A program made the translations under genes and the position numbers. Below are positions 48,445 through 58,191 of a stretch of 64,000 nt of DNA, in pieces (the first letter of the stretch is position 1; each line of letters opens with the position of its first letter). The stretch covers positions 124,001-188,000 of the forward strand of contig NZ_JAACKC010000005.1 in the NCBI RefSeq assembly GCF_009939195.1, read 5' to 3'. Source of the DNA: Acinetobacter kanungonis (GTDB taxonomy: Bacteria; Pseudomonadota; Gammaproteobacteria; Pseudomonadales; Moraxellaceae). Under the pieces are notes generated by a model that saw only the letters and a list, made by a program, of their open reading frames with translations, ran no database searches and had not been told where the DNA came from.

Positions 48445-49002
48445 ATGTTTGACGCTTTCCAGCAACAATTAAAACAAAATGATTTTACTCAACTAGAGAT
48501 AGAGCAACTAAGGCATTCAGCAAAACGAATTGAATTACCGACGCGGCATATCTTGCTCCATCAAGGTGAAGTTGCTAAAGAGATTTTCTTTCTCTTAGAT
48601 GGAATATGTCACGCCAATTACCTGACGGACAAAGGTAAAGAGTTTAGCAAACAGTTTTATTGGGAAAATGACTGGATTATTGGTTTTGAAAGCCTAATCA
48701 AGCAACAACCTTCACCCTATCAGCTCGAATCTCTTACCCCGTGCTCTATTCTGTCGCTATCTATTGAAACATTGAGAACATGGCGTGCGCAAAAGCACAG
48801 TATTTATCTGAAGTTGCTGGAAACGCAACTCATGTATAAGGAAAACAAAGAGCGCTTTATGTTGCTCTATACCCCTGAACAGCGCTATGAACTGTTCTGC
48901 CAACATTATCCTCACTTACTAGAGCGCCTCAACGATTATCAAATTGCGGCTTATCTTGGCATTACTTCTATCAGTCTAAGTCGTATCAAAAAGCGTAGCT
49001 AA
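48445..49002 (+). CDS. Crp/Fnr-family transcriptional regulator, short form
   Basis: The 185-residue protein has a cyclic-nucleotide-binding-like beta-roll (residues 30-120, including LLHQGEVAKEIFFLLDGI) and a C-terminal helix-turn-helix (NDYQIAAYLGITSISLSRIK). It lacks the FNR cysteines and has no clear phosphate-binding RxA motif for cAMP, so the ligand is unknown. It ends right after the recognition helix. It is upstream of a GNAT and an EamA gene and may control them. Confidence 0.8.
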   Translation: MFDAFQQQLKQNDFTQLEIEQLRHSAKRIELPTRHILLHQGEVAKEIFFLLDGICHANYLTDKGKEFSKQFYWENDWIIGFESLIKQQPSPYQLESLTPCSILSLSIETLRTWRAQKHSIYLKLLETQLMYKENKERFMLLYTPEQRYELFCQHYPHLLERLNDYQIAAYLGITSISLSRIKKRS

Positions 49003-49078
49003 AATTAACAATTGTTAATGCTCGGATTACCAAGCCTTGTTACATTTTAGACTTCATCTATAGCATGACAGCAATAGA

Positions 49079-49531
49079 ATGATTACTTGGCAACTCAAAT
49101 TGTTTTCCCAACTGAGCACAATGCAACTCTATCAACTCCTTCAACTGAGAGTTGATGTGTTTGTGGTTGAGCAAAAATGTCCTTATCCAGAATTGGATGG
49201 CAAAGATCACTTACAAGATGTTCATCACTTATTGGGTTATCAAGCTGACAAACTCATTGCCTGCGCGCGCCTATTGCCAAAGGGAGTGAGCTACCCTTCA
49301 GTCAGTATTGGTCGTGTGGCGATTGCAAAAGGTCATCGCGGAGGTGGCTTGGGGCATCAACTGGTACAAGAGGCTTTGAATGCATGTGGAGTGTTATGGT
49401 CTAGAGAATCGATTGAGATTGGCGCTCAAGAGCACCTTTCAGAATTCTATCAGCAGCATGGATTTATCCCGACATCGGCGATGTATTTGGAAGATGACAT
49501 TCCACATATCGATATGAAGTTGGAAAAATAA
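49079..49531 (+). CDS. GNAT family N-acetyltransferase (ElaA-like)
   Basis: The 150-residue protein matches the ElaA branch of the GNAT family: it begins WQLKLFSQLSTMQLYQLLQL, contains the family block VDVFVVEQKCPYPELDGKD and the acetyl-CoA motif GRVAIAKGHRGGGLGHQL. ElaA proteins have no firmly known substrate. Only two bases separate its stop from the GTG of the next gene, so it is coupled to the EamA transporter. Confidence 0.88.
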   Translation: MITWQLKLFSQLSTMQLYQLLQLRVDVFVVEQKCPYPELDGKDHLQDVHHLLGYQADKLIACARLLPKGVSYPSVSIGRVAIAKGHRGGGLGHQLVQEALNACGVLWSRESIEIGAQEHLSEFYQQHGFIPTSAMYLEDDIPHIDMKLEK

Positions 49532-49533
49532 GC

Positions 49534-50427
49534 GTGCCTTTATCTGTAACTCATATTGCGATACTTCTTCTCATCATAGGTAACTTTGCCACTTCACTTT
49601 CTGATGTTGCGGTAAAGTTGCTGAATGGTGAAATCTCAACCTTTCAATACATTTTTATACGCCAATTGTTTTCTACTTTGGTTATTTGCCCTTTATGGCT
49701 GAAGCAGTCTAAGCAGCAGCGAAAGCTGTATAGTCCTAAACTCAATCTATTTAGAGCACATCTGATTATCATCGGCAGCGGTTGCATGGTTGTCGCCATA
49801 ACACACTTAACGCTTGCAGCGGCTAATGCAGTTTTTTATGCAGCACCGCTGGTGATGCTACCCTTATCCATTCTACTGCTCCGCGAGAGACCAACTCTTG
49901 GGCAGAGTGCTGCAACGCTGTTAGGTTTTATTGGGGTTATCGTTGTGTTGAGACCATTAGAATTTCAGTGGGCAGCCATCTTCGCGCTCTTGACCACTAT
50001 AACTTTAGCGCTATTTAACCTTACTGCAAGAAAATTACCTGAGCAGCAAACGCTTGTCAGCACGCTCTTTTGGACATCGTTACTTTCACTCCCTATATCA
50101 GCCAGCCTAGCGTTATTCTACTGGGCACCTCTTTCCACCATACAGCTGTTGTTGATTTTAGCGAGTGCAGCTTTAGTACTGATTTACAATGGATTGGCTG
50201 TGGCTGCGTATCAGCGGGCACCCGCGAGTACAATTGCTGTAGCAGAGAACTCAGGGCTTATATTTGTCAATTTAATTGGTGTGATATGGTTCAATGAAGT
50301 GCCAGATTCACTGACAATATTGGGGATCTTCCTAATCATGCTGCCATTATTGCCTTGGAATACATGGCTTAAAATGAGGCCAGTGTCGACTCAGGCACCT
50401 GAGAAGCCGAAAAGTATGATTGAGTAA
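49534..50427 (+). CDS. EamA/DMT-family transporter
   Basis: The 297-residue protein has ten hydrophobic helices and two EamA domains (GNFATSLSDVAVKLLNGE and NAVFYAAPLVMLPLSILLLRERPT), the form of a drug/metabolite or nucleotide-sugar-like exporter. The start is a GTG two bases after the GNAT stop; no ATG is better placed. Coupling to an acetyltransferase suggests export or handling of the acetylated product, which is only an inference. Confidence 0.82.
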   Translation: MPLSVTHIAILLLIIGNFATSLSDVAVKLLNGEISTFQYIFIRQLFSTLVICPLWLKQSKQQRKLYSPKLNLFRAHLIIIGSGCMVVAITHLTLAAANAVFYAAPLVMLPLSILLLRERPTLGQSAATLLGFIGVIVVLRPLEFQWAAIFALLTTITLALFNLTARKLPEQQTLVSTLFWTSLLSLPISASLALFYWAPLSTIQLLLILASAALVLIYNGLAVAAYQRAPASTIAVAENSGLIFVNLIGVIWFNEVPDSLTILGIFLIMLPLLPWNTWLKMRPVSTQAPEKPKSMIE

Positions 50428-50595
50428 TATCAAGTTGAACCTTATAGAATTGTCACGAGAATAGCGCTCCTCAAAACATAACAGACAGTGCATAAATGAA
50501 TCTACTGTTATAGTTTTTTAGCGCAAAAGTGTATCTACTGATATTGCTTTTATCACCGCATAATCATGACAGATCTTAACAGAGTGAGTTTTGTA

Positions 50596-50757
50596 ATGAA
50601 CGATGATCACGGTGCAAAGAAACCCGAAAAATATGCAGACAGCTCCATTTCAGACAAAGCCTTTAAACGTATGATTCTCTGGTTTTTCTTATATTGTGCT
50701 TTTTTCTGTATCTGCGTGATTTTTGTGGTAAATGCCGATTCTGCTTTTATGCCTTAA
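50596..50757 (+). CDS. Small single-helix membrane protein
   Basis: The 53-residue form has a charged N-terminus (NDDHGAKKPEKYADSS) and one strong C-terminal helix (MILWFFLYCAFFCICVIFVV) with two cysteines. An upstream ATG at 50566 has no ribosome-binding site, while GTGAG precedes the ATG at 50596. I do not recognise a family. It lies between the EamA and CPA2 genes and may modulate a membrane transporter. Confidence 0.6.
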   Translation: MNDDHGAKKPEKYADSSISDKAFKRMILWFFLYCAFFCICVIFVVNADSAFMP

Positions 50758-50799
50758 GCCACTGAAACACCAAATTTAAAAATTGATCTGTTAAAATGC

Positions 50800-50839
50800 T
50801 GCATCAGTGACCAAGAGCTTGAGCATGGTGACTGATGCA
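50800..50839 (+). terminator. Long hairpin after the small membrane protein
   Basis: TGCATCAGTGACC and GGTGACTGATGCA are 13-base arms with one mismatch, around a 14-base loop. No T-run follows, so it may be a processing or regulatory hairpin. Confidence 0.5.
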
Positions 50840-50992
50840 AAAGATCATGTAGCAATAAATTAAAAAAATTATAAAGATACGCAAAATGTTAAGTCTAAGA
50901 ACTTGTCTTAAATCCATCTAAAAATTATGGTGTTTATGCCCTGCAGAATCAGTTAATATTTTTTAAAATAATTATACCAATCTGAGGAATAT

Positions 50993-52804
50993 ATGAGTGC
51001 AGAAGCCACATCTATCAGCCTTCTATCCCCTGTCATATTGCTCACGGCTGCAGTGATCGCAGTCCCCTTAATCAAGCGCCTAGGACTAAGCTCGGTATTG
51101 GGATATTTAATTGCAGGATTAATTATTGGTCCATTTGGTCTGGCATTTTTCTACGATTCTGCGTCTATTCTGCATATCGCTGAGCTTGGTATTGTGATGT
51201 ATCTGTTTGTGATTGGACTAGAAATGCGACCATCGCATTTATGGAGTTTAAGAAAAGAAATTTTTGGATTAGGCACATTACAAATCATTGCCTGTTCATT
51301 GGGGTTAACGGCTGTAGGCTTGGTTTATGGCTATTCTTGGCAAGTGAGTTTTGTGTGTGCTGCGGGCTTTGTACTCACCTCGACTGCAATTGTGATGCAA
51401 CTTTTGGGAGATCGTGGTGACATTGCTCAACCACGAGGACAAAAAATTGTCTCGATCCTGCTGTTTGAAGACTTATTGATTGTACCGTTATTGGCAATTG
51501 TCGCTTTTATCGCACCGAATCATGTTGTTGAAAGTACTTCTACACGTTTGCAGAGCATCGGAATTGGTTTAATTTCAATTGCAGGTTTAATCGCTGCAGG
51601 CTATTGGTTGCTTAACCCTTTATTTCGCTTATTAGCCGCAGCCAAAGCCCGTGAAGTCATGACTGCAGCAGCACTCTTGGTGGTGCTCGGCGCAGCATTA
51701 CTGATGCAAGTCAGTGGCTTATCAATGGCAATGGGGGCATTCCTTGCAGGGGTATTACTCTCCGAATCCACTTTTCGTCATCAGATTGAAGCGGATATTG
51801 AACCGTTTCGTGGCATATTGCTCGGGTTATTTTTTCTGGGCGTAGGCATGTCATTAGACCTTAACGTCGTGAAAAATAACTGGACGTTAATCTTAAGTGC
51901 TGTACTTCTGTTGATGTTCGTCAAAGCATCCATGATTTACCTGATTGCACGTCTGACCAAAAGTTCACACTCCGAAGCACTCGATCGCGCATTACTGATG
52001 GCTCAAGGGGGTGAGTTTGCTTTTGTCCTCTTTACTGCCGCCATGAGTGCTCAAGTCATTAGTGCTGTTGAACGCTCTAACCTGACTGCGATTGTGGTCT
52101 TGTCGATGATTTTGACCCCCATCATAGGCATTCTGTTTAAACGTTTTACCCAAACTACAGAACAAACTTCTTTGGAAAATATCCGTATTGCCGAAGGACT
52201 TTCTGGAAAAGTCCTGATGATTGGTTTCGGTCGTTTTGGACAAGTCTCAAGTCAATTATTGCTTGCTCGAGGCATTGACGTGACCATCATTGATAATGAT
52301 ATCGACATGATTCAAAATGCTGAAAGATTTGGATTTAAAATTTATTATGGTGATGGTTCCCGTTTAGATATTTTACATGCCTCGGGAGCAGATACGGCTG
52401 AAGCAATTGTGGTTTGCGTCGACCACAAAGAAACGACGAATAAGATTGTAGAGTTGGTGCAACATGAATTTCCTTTGACCAAGTTACTGGTTCGCTCTTA
52501 TGACCGTGAGCATGCGCTGCATTTAGCAAAACAAAATGTGGATTACATGATTCGAGAAACCTTCGAGTCGGCCATGCTATTTGGCGGTGCGATTTTAGAA
52601 GAATTGGGTGTTGACCAGAGTGATGTTGAAGAAATTAGCCAAGAAATCCGAGAACGAGACAAAGAACGTTTTGAAACCGAAGTTGCAGCAGATGATGTCT
52701 ATGCGGGTGTCGGCTTGCAATACACAGGACCGCGTCCGACTGCACCTTTAATTACACCAAAGCACACAGGGCAAATTCTGAATGAAGGTGATACGCAGCA
52801 ATAA
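50993..52804 (+). CDS. CPA2 monovalent-cation:proton antiporter with TrkA-N domain (KefB/KefC-like)
   Basis: The 603-residue protein has about twelve hydrophobic helices (1-380) with LSMAMGAFLAGVLLSES and AQGGEFAFVLF, then a TrkA-N NAD-binding domain starting VLMIGFGRFGQVSSQLL near residue 405, and a charged tail. This is the glutathione-gated potassium efflux layout of KefB/KefC, used to acidify the cytoplasm under electrophile stress. No KefF/KefG ancillary gene adjoins. It may take part with the ohr-ALDH-DJ-1 set in electrophile defence, an inference. Confidence 0.9.
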   Translation: MSAEATSISLLSPVILLTAAVIAVPLIKRLGLSSVLGYLIAGLIIGPFGLAFFYDSASILHIAELGIVMYLFVIGLEMRPSHLWSLRKEIFGLGTLQIIACSLGLTAVGLVYGYSWQVSFVCAAGFVLTSTAIVMQLLGDRGDIAQPRGQKIVSILLFEDLLIVPLLAIVAFIAPNHVVESTSTRLQSIGIGLISIAGLIAAGYWLLNPLFRLLAAAKAREVMTAAALLVVLGAALLMQVSGLSMAMGAFLAGVLLSESTFRHQIEADIEPFRGILLGLFFLGVGMSLDLNVVKNNWTLILSAVLLLMFVKASMIYLIARLTKSSHSEALDRALLMAQGGEFAFVLFTAAMSAQVISAVERSNLTAIVVLSMILTPIIGILFKRFTQTTEQTSLENIRIAEGLSGKVLMIGFGRFGQVSSQLLLARGIDVTIIDNDIDMIQNAERFGFKIYYGDGSRLDILHASGADTAEAIVVCVDHKETTNKIVELVQHEFPLTKLLVRSYDREHALHLAKQNVDYMIRETFESAMLFGGAILEELGVDQSDVEEISQEIRERDKERFETEVAADDVYAGVGLQYTGPRPTAPLITPKHTGQILNEGDTQQ

Positions 52805-52825
52805 TTTTGCGTGTTAAACTCAAAT

Positions 52826-52854
52826 AAAAAGAGGTCTGTGTAGACCTCTTTTTT
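52826..52854. terminator. Bidirectional terminator between CPA2 and LysR genes
   Basis: AAAAAGAGGTCT and AGACCTCTTTTTT pair around a four-base loop, with A- and T-runs on both sides. Confidence 0.9.
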
Positions 52855-52869
52855 ATCTTTAGAAATATG

Positions 52870-53763
52870 TTAACGCGCTAAAATTTCATGACACATTTGT
52901 CTTAACCATTGATGACTGGTCTTGTGATGGCAAGACATATGCCAGAACTGTTTGACGCTATAGGTTGGGAAAGAAATTGGTGCATCAAAAATTTGTAAAT
53001 TGCCACGAGATAACAGCACTTCACTTAAGTAATAAGGGACTGTGGCTATCGCATCTGATTCCTGCACCACCAAACCTACACCTAAGTAACTAGGTAAGCG
53101 CATGATAATATTACGTTTTAAGTCTAGTCTTAACAGTTCGTTTTCAATATGATAATTACCAATACCCGCATCAATATCAATATGTGACTCTGCCAAATAT
53201 TGTTCGATGGTCAAATGATTTGGGGTTAAGCGCGGGTGATTCTTTGCCGCAATCACTACATAATATTGTTCAAATAACAGTTGTTGATAGAAACCATTTT
53301 CCATATGCGGCAAGAAACCAATCGCAAGATCAATTTCACCATTTGCCATTTGGTAACTGGTTTCAGAGGTAATGGGACGTACATTCAATCGGACATGCGG
53401 TGCATGCTGTTTCAAATACTGTGAAATCTTCGGCAACAACACCAAGTGCGAGACATCGGTCATCGCAATATTAAATTGCTGATGCGAGTTCATTTCATCA
53501 AAATCGATGGTGAAATTATTAATCAATTCAATACGGTTCAGCGCTTCACTGACCAATGGAAATAGCTGTTTGGAGAGTTCCGTTGGCATCATTTCATTGC
53601 CAATACGTAAAAACAGCGGATCGTTATAATGCTGACGGATTTTATTCAGGCTATTACTCACTGCAGGTTGGCTCATGCACAGTTGTTCTGCCGCGACAGA
53701 AACACTTTTAAATTTATACACGTAGAAAAAAATGCTGAGCAATTTACAGTCAAGTTCAAACAC
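52870..53763 (-). CDS. LysR family transcriptional regulator
   Basis: The 297-residue protein has a LysR helix-turn-helix (KSVSVAAEQLCMSQPAVSNS, then LNKIRQHYNDPLFLRIGNEM) and an effector domain with FNIAMTDVSHLVLLPKISQYL, a pattern of the NodD/LinR-type branch. It is not divergent from an obvious target and lies just downstream of the CPA2 gene and upstream of mod genes on the same strand, without overlap. Target unknown. Confidence 0.85.
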   Translation of the reverse strand: MFELDCKLLSIFFYVYKFKSVSVAAEQLCMSQPAVSNSLNKIRQHYNDPLFLRIGNEMMPTELSKQLFPLVSEALNRIELINNFTIDFDEMNSHQQFNIAMTDVSHLVLLPKISQYLKQHAPHVRLNVRPITSETSYQMANGEIDLAIGFLPHMENGFYQQLLFEQYYVVIAAKNHPRLTPNHLTIEQYLAESHIDIDAGIGNYHIENELLRLDLKRNIIMRLPSYLGVGLVVQESDAIATVPYYLSEVLLSRGNLQIFDAPISFPTYSVKQFWHMSCHHKTSHQWLRQMCHEILAR

Positions 53764-53875
53764 TAAATTTGGAATCCTGTTCTTTTTGAAATAGGCTTAT
53801 ATCATCGCTTTTTTTTATAAGATCTCCAATATCAAATTCTACCTTTTTATGTGATTGTATGTATTTTCTAAAGCT

Positions 53876-54514
53876 TTAGCCTACTAATTGCCCCGCTTGC
53901 ATTGTTAAGATTTGCGCATCCAAACTTTCTAATTCTTCAATATGATGAGTGACATAAATCATGGGCAAATTTAGCTCATCTTTAATGCGCTTTAAAAAGG
54001 GTAAGATTTGTTGTTTCAGCTGAATGTCCAAGCCTGTAAGCGGTTCATCCAGCAATAATAAATCTGGCGAAGATAATAATGCGCGTCCTAAACAGACGCG
54101 CTGTGCTTCCCCACCTGAAAGCTGATGTGCTTTGCGCTGAATCAGTTTCTCTAATTCTAAGAGTTGAATAATCTGCTCATAATGAAACTTGATTTGCGAT
54201 GTATTTTTAAGTTTTTCTGCATATTTCAAGTTTTGCCGAACATTGAGATGCGGAAATAATAAAGCTTGCTGAAACACCAATGCCACATGCCGCTGATGGG
54301 GAGCAAGATCAAGATTTTGCGTAGAATCAAATAAATACTGTTGATCAAGGCAAATACTACCTGACTTCGGTTTAAGTAAACCCGCAAGGTTTTTTAGAAA
54401 TGTCGTTTTGCCACTCCCCGATGCACCGACTACACCTAAAATCTGTTGCTGCATTTCGAGCTGAATATGTAGATTAAACTCGCCGCGCTGGTAATGGAAG
54501 TTACAGTTCAACAT
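53876..54514 (-). CDS. modC: Molybdate ABC transporter ATPase (ModC, short form)
   Basis: The 212-residue protein is the ATP-hydrolysing subunit of the molybdate importer. Walker A (GASGSGKTT), signature LSGGEAQR and Walker B LLLLDEPLTGLD are intact. It lacks the C-terminal molybdate-binding (MOP/TOBE) domain of E. coli ModC, so it is about 140 residues shorter than usual. It lies three bases from modB. With the upstream Mo-cofactor genes it supplies molybdate for the nitrate reductase. Confidence 0.88.
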   Translation of the reverse strand: MLNCNFHYQRGEFNLHIQLEMQQQILGVVGASGSGKTTFLKNLAGLLKPKSGSICLDQQYLFDSTQNLDLAPHQRHVALVFQQALLFPHLNVRQNLKYAEKLKNTSQIKFHYEQIIQLLELEKLIQRKAHQLSGGEAQRVCLGRALLSSPDLLLLDEPLTGLDIQLKQQILPFLKRIKDELNLPMIYVTHHIEELESLDAQILTMQAGQLVG

Positions 54515-54517
54515 AGC

Positions 54518-55204
54518 CTAACCCCCAATTCGCTTTTGATATTTCTGTAAAATGACATAATTGGCGATTAAAGCACTAAACGCCAACAACAACGATAACA
54601 TCACCAGACGCATTGCCATCTCTTCGCCATTGGGTTGCTGAAGAAATGAATAAATGGTGATGGGGATGGTACGGGTTTCATCAGGAATATTGCCAACAAA
54701 GGTAATGGTTGCACCAAACTCGCCCAAGCTTCTGCTAAAGCACAAAATACTTCCAATGATGATCCCGGGAATAGCCAATGGTAAACTGATACTGCAAAAC
54801 ACATGAAGCGGGTTTGCCCCCAAGGTTGCTGCGACTTGTTCCAATTGTTGATTAATCAGTTGAAAGGACAATCTGATCGGCTGCACCATCAGCGGAAAGG
54901 CAACAATGATGGATGCGAGCACAGCCCCTTTCCAATTAAATGCAACTTGAATACCCAATTGATTTAAATACCGTCCTATCCAGCCCTGCTGACCAAATAC
55001 TATCAACAGCAAATAACCCAAAACGACTGGGGGTAAAACCATTGGCATTTGTAAAACAGCTTCGACTAAGAATTTAAGTCGAAACTCATAACGTGCCAGT
55101 ACCCACGCCAATGCAATTGCGAATGGCAAGCTAATGATTGTGGCGAACAGTGCTACTTTTGCCGAGAGGTATAATGCACTGAGCTCTTCTGCACTTAACA
55201 TCAC
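54518..55204 (-). CDS. modB: Molybdate ABC transporter permease (ModB)
   Basis: The 228-residue permease has five hydrophobic helices and the ABC coupling motif region EFGATITFVGNIPDETRTIP with the conserved glycine of the EAA loop. It carries molybdate across the inner membrane. It lies between modA and modC with short gaps of nine and three bases. The start has ATGATG; the first was used. Confidence 0.92.
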   Translation of the reverse strand: MMLSAEELSALYLSAKVALFATIISLPFAIALAWVLARYEFRLKFLVEAVLQMPMVLPPVVLGYLLLIVFGQQGWIGRYLNQLGIQVAFNWKGAVLASIIVAFPLMVQPIRLSFQLINQQLEQVAATLGANPLHVFCSISLPLAIPGIIIGSILCFSRSLGEFGATITFVGNIPDETRTIPITIYSFLQQPNGEEMAMRLVMLSLLLAFSALIANYVILQKYQKRIGG

Positions 55205-55213
55205 ATTGTCCTG

Positions 55214-55975
55214 TTACTTCAACACAAAACCGTAGCGTTGAAAAACCTGTTTGGCTTTGCTGTTCGTACGTATATATTGCTCAAACTGTATCGCCTCTTT
55301 ATTGCGCATCCCTTGTTGGGTTAAAGCCATTGGATAAATAATGGGGTGATGGGTATTTGCGGGAAAAGTTCCAATGATTTTGACTTTTTGACTGATTAAG
55401 GCATCGGTCTTATAGACAATTCCGACGGAACATTCGCCACGCTCGACAAATGCCAATGCTGCACGGACATCATCCGTGCCAACAATTCTGCCTTTTAAAT
55501 CATCCAGCCAGCCCAGTTTAATCAAACTTTGTTTGGCATATTTCCCTGCAGGAACTGATTCCATCTGACCTGTACAGAGATGTCCTTGAAATGAACCTGA
55601 AAAGTTAAATTGTGGCTTGGCTTGAAATGGAATGTTCAATTGCTTCGGACTAATCAGTACCAATTGATTCAATAAAAAGGGTTGGACCTGTGTACGCTGA
55701 ATTTTCTGTTTTAGTACCAGATACTCCATCCAGTCAAGGTCAGCAGAAAAATAGATATCGCTACTGGCACCTGCTTCAATCTGTTTGGCCAAGGCAGAAG
55801 AGGCTGCAAATACAGGAACAATCTTAGTTTCAGGAGATTGGGTTTGGTAGAGTTTTAAAATATCCGTTAAGGCATTGGTCAAACTTGCAGCCGCATAAAC
55901 TTTTACCGTTCCAGCATGCCCTGTTGCTGTCAAAAGTGTCGAGATTCCAAGTATGACTGCATTTACGACTTTCAT
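55214..55975 (-). CDS. modA: Molybdate-binding periplasmic protein (ModA)
   Basis: The 253-residue exported protein binds molybdate in the periplasm. A signal peptide ends near LLTATGHA-GTVKVY, and the oxyanion motifs AAASLTNAL and SSDIYFSADLDWMEYL are seen. It heads the mod genes and follows moeA by 42 bases, so modABC are probably in the same large transcript as moa, moe and nas. Confidence 0.93.
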   Translation of the reverse strand: MKVVNAVILGISTLLTATGHAGTVKVYAAASLTNALTDILKLYQTQSPETKIVPVFAASSALAKQIEAGASSDIYFSADLDWMEYLVLKQKIQRTQVQPFLLNQLVLISPKQLNIPFQAKPQFNFSGSFQGHLCTGQMESVPAGKYAKQSLIKLGWLDDLKGRIVGTDDVRAALAFVERGECSVGIVYKTDALISQKVKIIGTFPANTHHPIIYPMALTQQGMRNKEAIQFEQYIRTNSKAKQVFQRYGFVLK

Positions 55976-56017
55976 TTCACCACCACACTTTGCCCTAATA
56001 AAATGTACATTACACGA

Positions 56018-57244
56018 CTAAATAAACATTCCTTGTACTACGGAGCCTTCTGACAGCACCTGATTATCAGGTACTCGCACCAAACAGTTGGCTTGCATCA
56101 AATTACTCAGCATATGCGACTGTTGTTTCGAGAGATTTTTAACACTTAACTGCCCTTGCTCAAAACATGCATGCATTCTTAAAAAGCGCTCTCTGGCATC
56201 ACTTTTAATGGGCTGAGTCAGTGTGGCTGTAAACCAATTCGGTAACTGTGCCTGACCTTGCAGTGCCTGAAGCAAAGTTGAGGTATAAACTTGCATGCCA
56301 ACAAATACCGCGGCAGGATTACCCGGAAGTCCCAACAGATAACATGATTCTTCAGGTGAACGCTGAAATTCAGCAAATAACATCGGTTTGCCAGGTTTCT
56401 GTTTGACCTTCCAGAAGATTTGCTGAAAGCCTTGAGCCAAAGCAACGGGGCGAACAAAGTCATAATCCCCAACCGAGACTCCACCCGTTGTAAGAATCAC
56501 ATCATATTCATGTTTTAATTGTTGAATAAGTTGCACCACAGCAGATTCAGTGTCTGCTACATGGAAAATTTGAACCTGTTGTTGTCGTTCTGCAAACCAT
56601 GCCTGTATAAGTGGTGCATTGGCATCGAAAATCATGCCTGCTGCAAAATCCTCTAGATTATGAGCAACTTCATCGCCAGTAATCACCACAGCAACACGTG
56701 GATAGCAGTAAACTTCAACCTCTATAACACCTGCCATACTGAGTGCTGCAATTGTACCGACAGTTAAATGTTGCCCTTGATTTGCCAGCAGTTGTCCATT
56801 ACTGAGTTCTTCGCCTACATCTCGAATATCGGCATGGATTGCCAGATTTGTTTCGATCTGGATTTGATTTGACCCTAAAACCTTGACGATTTCTTGTCGC
56901 GCGACAGTGGTTGTCCCTTCAGGAATTTTGGCACCCGTAAAAATACGCAATGCTTGCCCCTGTCCTAGTTGTAGGTTTTGGTCTTGGCCTGCACGTATTT
57001 CACCCACCAATTCAAATTGAGCATCAGCTAAGATTGCTTCATGGCTACATAACGCATAACCATCAACCGCACTTTGGCTAAACAGCGGCAAATCGATTTC
57101 AGAATAAATGTCAGTTGCCAGATAGTGATGCAGTGCGTGTTGTAGCGAAATTTTCTTACCCGCTAAAGGCTTTACAGTTTCAATTATCTTCGCCAAGGCT
57201 TGGTCAACACTGATTAAGCCTTTTTCTGCACCACACCCTGACAT
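56018..57244 (-). CDS. moeA: Molybdopterin molybdenumtransferase (MoeA)
   Basis: The 408-residue enzyme inserts molybdenum into adenylated molybdopterin. Domains follow the usual order with LPLFSQSAVDGYALCS near 50, TTGGVSVGDYDFV in the MoeA-like Rossmann-type domain and LPGNPAAVFVG late in the protein. It overlaps moaCB by one base. The last 60 residues form the small C-terminal barrel. No unusual feature. Confidence 0.95.
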   Translation of the reverse strand: MSGCGAEKGLISVDQALAKIIETVKPLAGKKISLQHALHHYLATDIYSEIDLPLFSQSAVDGYALCSHEAILADAQFELVGEIRAGQDQNLQLGQGQALRIFTGAKIPEGTTTVARQEIVKVLGSNQIQIETNLAIHADIRDVGEELSNGQLLANQGQHLTVGTIAALSMAGVIEVEVYCYPRVAVVITGDEVAHNLEDFAAGMIFDANAPLIQAWFAERQQQVQIFHVADTESAVVQLIQQLKHEYDVILTTGGVSVGDYDFVRPVALAQGFQQIFWKVKQKPGKPMLFAEFQRSPEESCYLLGLPGNPAAVFVGMQVYTSTLLQALQGQAQLPNWFTATLTQPIKSDARERFLRMHACFEQGQLSVKNLSKQQSHMLSNLMQANCLVRVPDNQVLSEGSVVQGMFI

Positions 57245-58167
57245 TATTGGTATCCTCCAGCATGTGGAATATTTTTCTGTACATCAAAAAGATGAATTAA
57301 TGCAGGTTGAATCGCAATTAGCGACTCTTTTGCTCCTTGACGGCTTCCCGGCAAAGTAATCACCAAACTCTGATCAATATAACCTGCAACACCACGGCTC
57401 AATGCCGCATAGGGTGTACGTTTTTGTCCGAAACTTCTGGATGCTTCCATAAGTCCTGGAATTTCACGTTTCATCAAGGGTTGTAAGGTTTCTACAGTCA
57501 AATCTTTAGGTCCAAGCCCCGTTCCGCCCACTGTCAAAATCAGTGGATAATGATTTTTCTGTTGTTCAATTAACGCCAATAACTGTTCGGGACTATCAGG
57601 AATGACTTGATAAGCAATCTCTTTAAAGTTTGCCTCTTTTAAAATATCGAGTACATTCAGTCCCGCAGTATCAGGCTTTTTACCTGCAGCGACTGTATCG
57701 GAAAGTACAATGATAGATGCAGGAATGGCTTCTTTGAGTGCACGGGTATAATGTGATTTCCCGCCTTTCTTTTGTGCCAACTTACATTGATCTAAGCACA
57801 AATCTTCAGGTTCGCAATGGGGCTTGAGCATGTCATATAAAGTTAAGCCTGCCAAACTGACTGCGGTTAATGCCTCCATTTCTACACCTGTAGGCCCAAT
57901 GGTTTCTACAGTGGCGGTGATCAGCACATGTTGTTCAAATAGTTCATATTCCACATCGGCACGGTAAATAGGTAAAGGATGGCACAAAGGAATCAGTTCA
58001 TCGGTCCGTTTCGCAGCCAAAATGCCCGCAATACGCGCCGTTTTCAGTGCATCGCCCTTTTCGGTATTGCCATTACGCAGTAATTCAATGCAATGTGCAG
58101 GTGCATGTAAAATGCCTGTTGCCACGGCTGTACGATAACTTTCGGCTTTCATGCCTACATTTTTCAT
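57244..58167 (-). CDS. moaCB: Bifunctional MoaC-MoaB fusion
   Basis: The 307-residue protein joins two enzymes. Residues 1-150 match MoaC, which helps make cyclic pyranopterin monophosphate; ELIPLCHPLPIYRADVEYEL and MEALTAVSLAGLTLYDM are conserved. Residues 165-307 match the MoaB/Mog family, which adenylates molybdopterin; the sequence TVGGTGLGPKDLTVETLQPL is the P-loop-like signature. In most gammaproteobacteria the two are separate. Fused moaCB is known in Acinetobacter and some relatives. AGGAA precedes the ATG. Confidence 0.93.
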   Translation of the reverse strand: MKNVGMKAESYRTAVATGILHAPAHCIELLRNGNTEKGDALKTARIAGILAAKRTDELIPLCHPLPIYRADVEYELFEQHVLITATVETIGPTGVEMEALTAVSLAGLTLYDMLKPHCEPEDLCLDQCKLAQKKGGKSHYTRALKEAIPASIIVLSDTVAAGKKPDTAGLNVLDILKEANFKEIAYQVIPDSPEQLLALIEQQKNHYPLILTVGGTGLGPKDLTVETLQPLMKREIPGLMEASRSFGQKRTPYAALSRGVAGYIDQSLVITLPGSRQGAKESLIAIQPALIHLFDVQKNIPHAGGYQ

Positions 58168-58191
58168 TGCTGATTCCTATAACTCTATTTT

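Noticed and set aside
56160..56190. ATGCATGC-like repeat within moeA as another LysR site
   Set aside because: The spacing does not fit ATGC-N7-GCAT and it lies in the middle of a conserved coding region.
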